A DNA stretch of 6,039 nucleotides from the NCBI GenBank assembly GCA_003161835.1, contig PMNO01000424.1:1-6039 (forward strand), read 5' to 3'. The notes beneath the pieces are model-generated. The model was not told the DNA's origin, searched no databases, and saw only the letters and a program-made list of their open reading frames with translations. The translations under genes and the position numbers were made by a program. The DNA comes from Myxococcales bacterium. GTDB lineage: Bacteria; Myxococcota_A; Polyangia; Fen-1088. This document shows positions 5,767-6,039 of this stretch, piece after piece (positions within the stretch are counted from its first letter, which is position 1; each line of letters begins with the position of its first letter).

Positions 5767-6039
5767 TCACGCGGGACCGCCGGTGCCGCGAAACAGGTGC
5801 TTGACGCGCAGGCGGGCGCGCCGCGTTCCGCGAAAGGTATCCAGATCGGCGACGGCCACGAGGTCGATCGCGGCCCCGCGCCCCGGGTCCTGGTCGGCCA
5901 TGTTGAAACAAATCGCCTCGCCCCGGGCGCCCGCGCACGCAACGCTGAGCTGCAAATGCTTTTGTCCGACGATGCGGGTCTCCGTGGTGGTCAGGCCGGG
6001 AATCGCCAGGAGGGGCTCGCCGTTGCTGGCGCCAAAGGG
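5767..6039 (-). CDS. recJ: Single-stranded-DNA-specific exonuclease RecJ, C-terminal end (runs off right edge)
   Basis: The last 90 residues of a protein entering from the right edge, frame open at 6039 and stop TGA at 5769-5767. It begins PFGASNGEPLLAIPG, matching the PFGxxNxEP motif that opens the C-terminal OB-like domain of RecJ. TETRIVGQKHLQLSVACAG is like the family's VGxxHLKL strand, then EAICFNMAD, IDLVAVADLDTFRGTRRARLRVKHLF as in the RecJ C-terminus (xxNxFxGxxxxQLxVxDL). RecJ degrades single-stranded DNA 5' to 3' in recombination and mismatch repair. The catalytic DHH domains lie outside the window. The open frame has no start inside the window because it is truncated, not because it is broken. 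Confidence 0.85.
   Translation of the reverse strand, partial: PFGASNGEPLLAIPGLTTTETRIVGQKHLQLSVACAGARGEAICFNMADQDPGRGAAIDLVAVADLDTFRGTRRARLRVKHLFRGTGGPA

Noticed and set aside
1..6039. CRISPR array, insertion sequence, prophage or defence island
   Set aside because: No spaced repeats, transposase or terminal inverted repeats were seen. Recognised genes are core housekeeping or common enzymes with uniform composition.

Overview
This is a GC-rich bacterial window, with codon usage strongly biased to G or C at third positions. It holds core housekeeping genes rather than accessory DNA. The best guess for the organism is a member of the former Deltaproteobacteria, probably Myxococcota or a near relative. 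That rests on three things: the rimP-nusA-ylxR-infB order, an insert in the NusA N-terminal domain that I recall from myxobacterial NusA, and an IF2 N-terminus with a VEERxxxTVIRRR motif like that of Geobacter-type IF2. It is inferred from remembered family features, not from a search.

Positions 1-3211, minus strand: a tightly packed transcription/translation operon reading right to left. The order is rimP (ribosome maturation), nusA (transcription elongation and termination), ylxR (small RNA-binding protein) and infB (initiation factor IF2, running off the left edge). The genes overlap by ATGA (rimP/nusA and ylxR/infB) or sit 3 nt apart (nusA/ylxR), so translational coupling is likely.

Positions 3212-3506: a 295-nt intergenic region. 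On the minus strand it carries a good sigma70-like promoter with an extended -10, then a leader of about 70 nt containing a textbook intrinsic terminator. This is a 7-bp GC-rich stem followed by nine U, ending 14 nt before the rimP start codon. A second hairpin can pair with the 5' arm of the terminator, so the leader looks like an attenuator for the whole operon. This is the most interesting feature of the window, because a NusA-dependent leader terminator is known to autoregulate the equivalent operon in Bacillus subtilis.

Positions 3507-4379, plus strand: a single carbon-nitrogen hydrolase (nitrilase superfamily, Nit1-like) with the full Glu-Lys-Cys triad, probably a metabolite-repair amidase. 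It converges on the next gene, and a hairpin lies between the two stop codons.

Positions 4396-6039, minus strand: the C-terminal end of recJ (single-strand exonuclease) enters from the right. It is followed by a 99-residue unrecognised single-pass membrane protein and then a TerC/Alx-family membrane protein. All three point the same way and could be co-transcribed. I saw no tRNA, rRNA, insertion sequence, CRISPR array or prophage sign, and no clearly novel multi-gene system.
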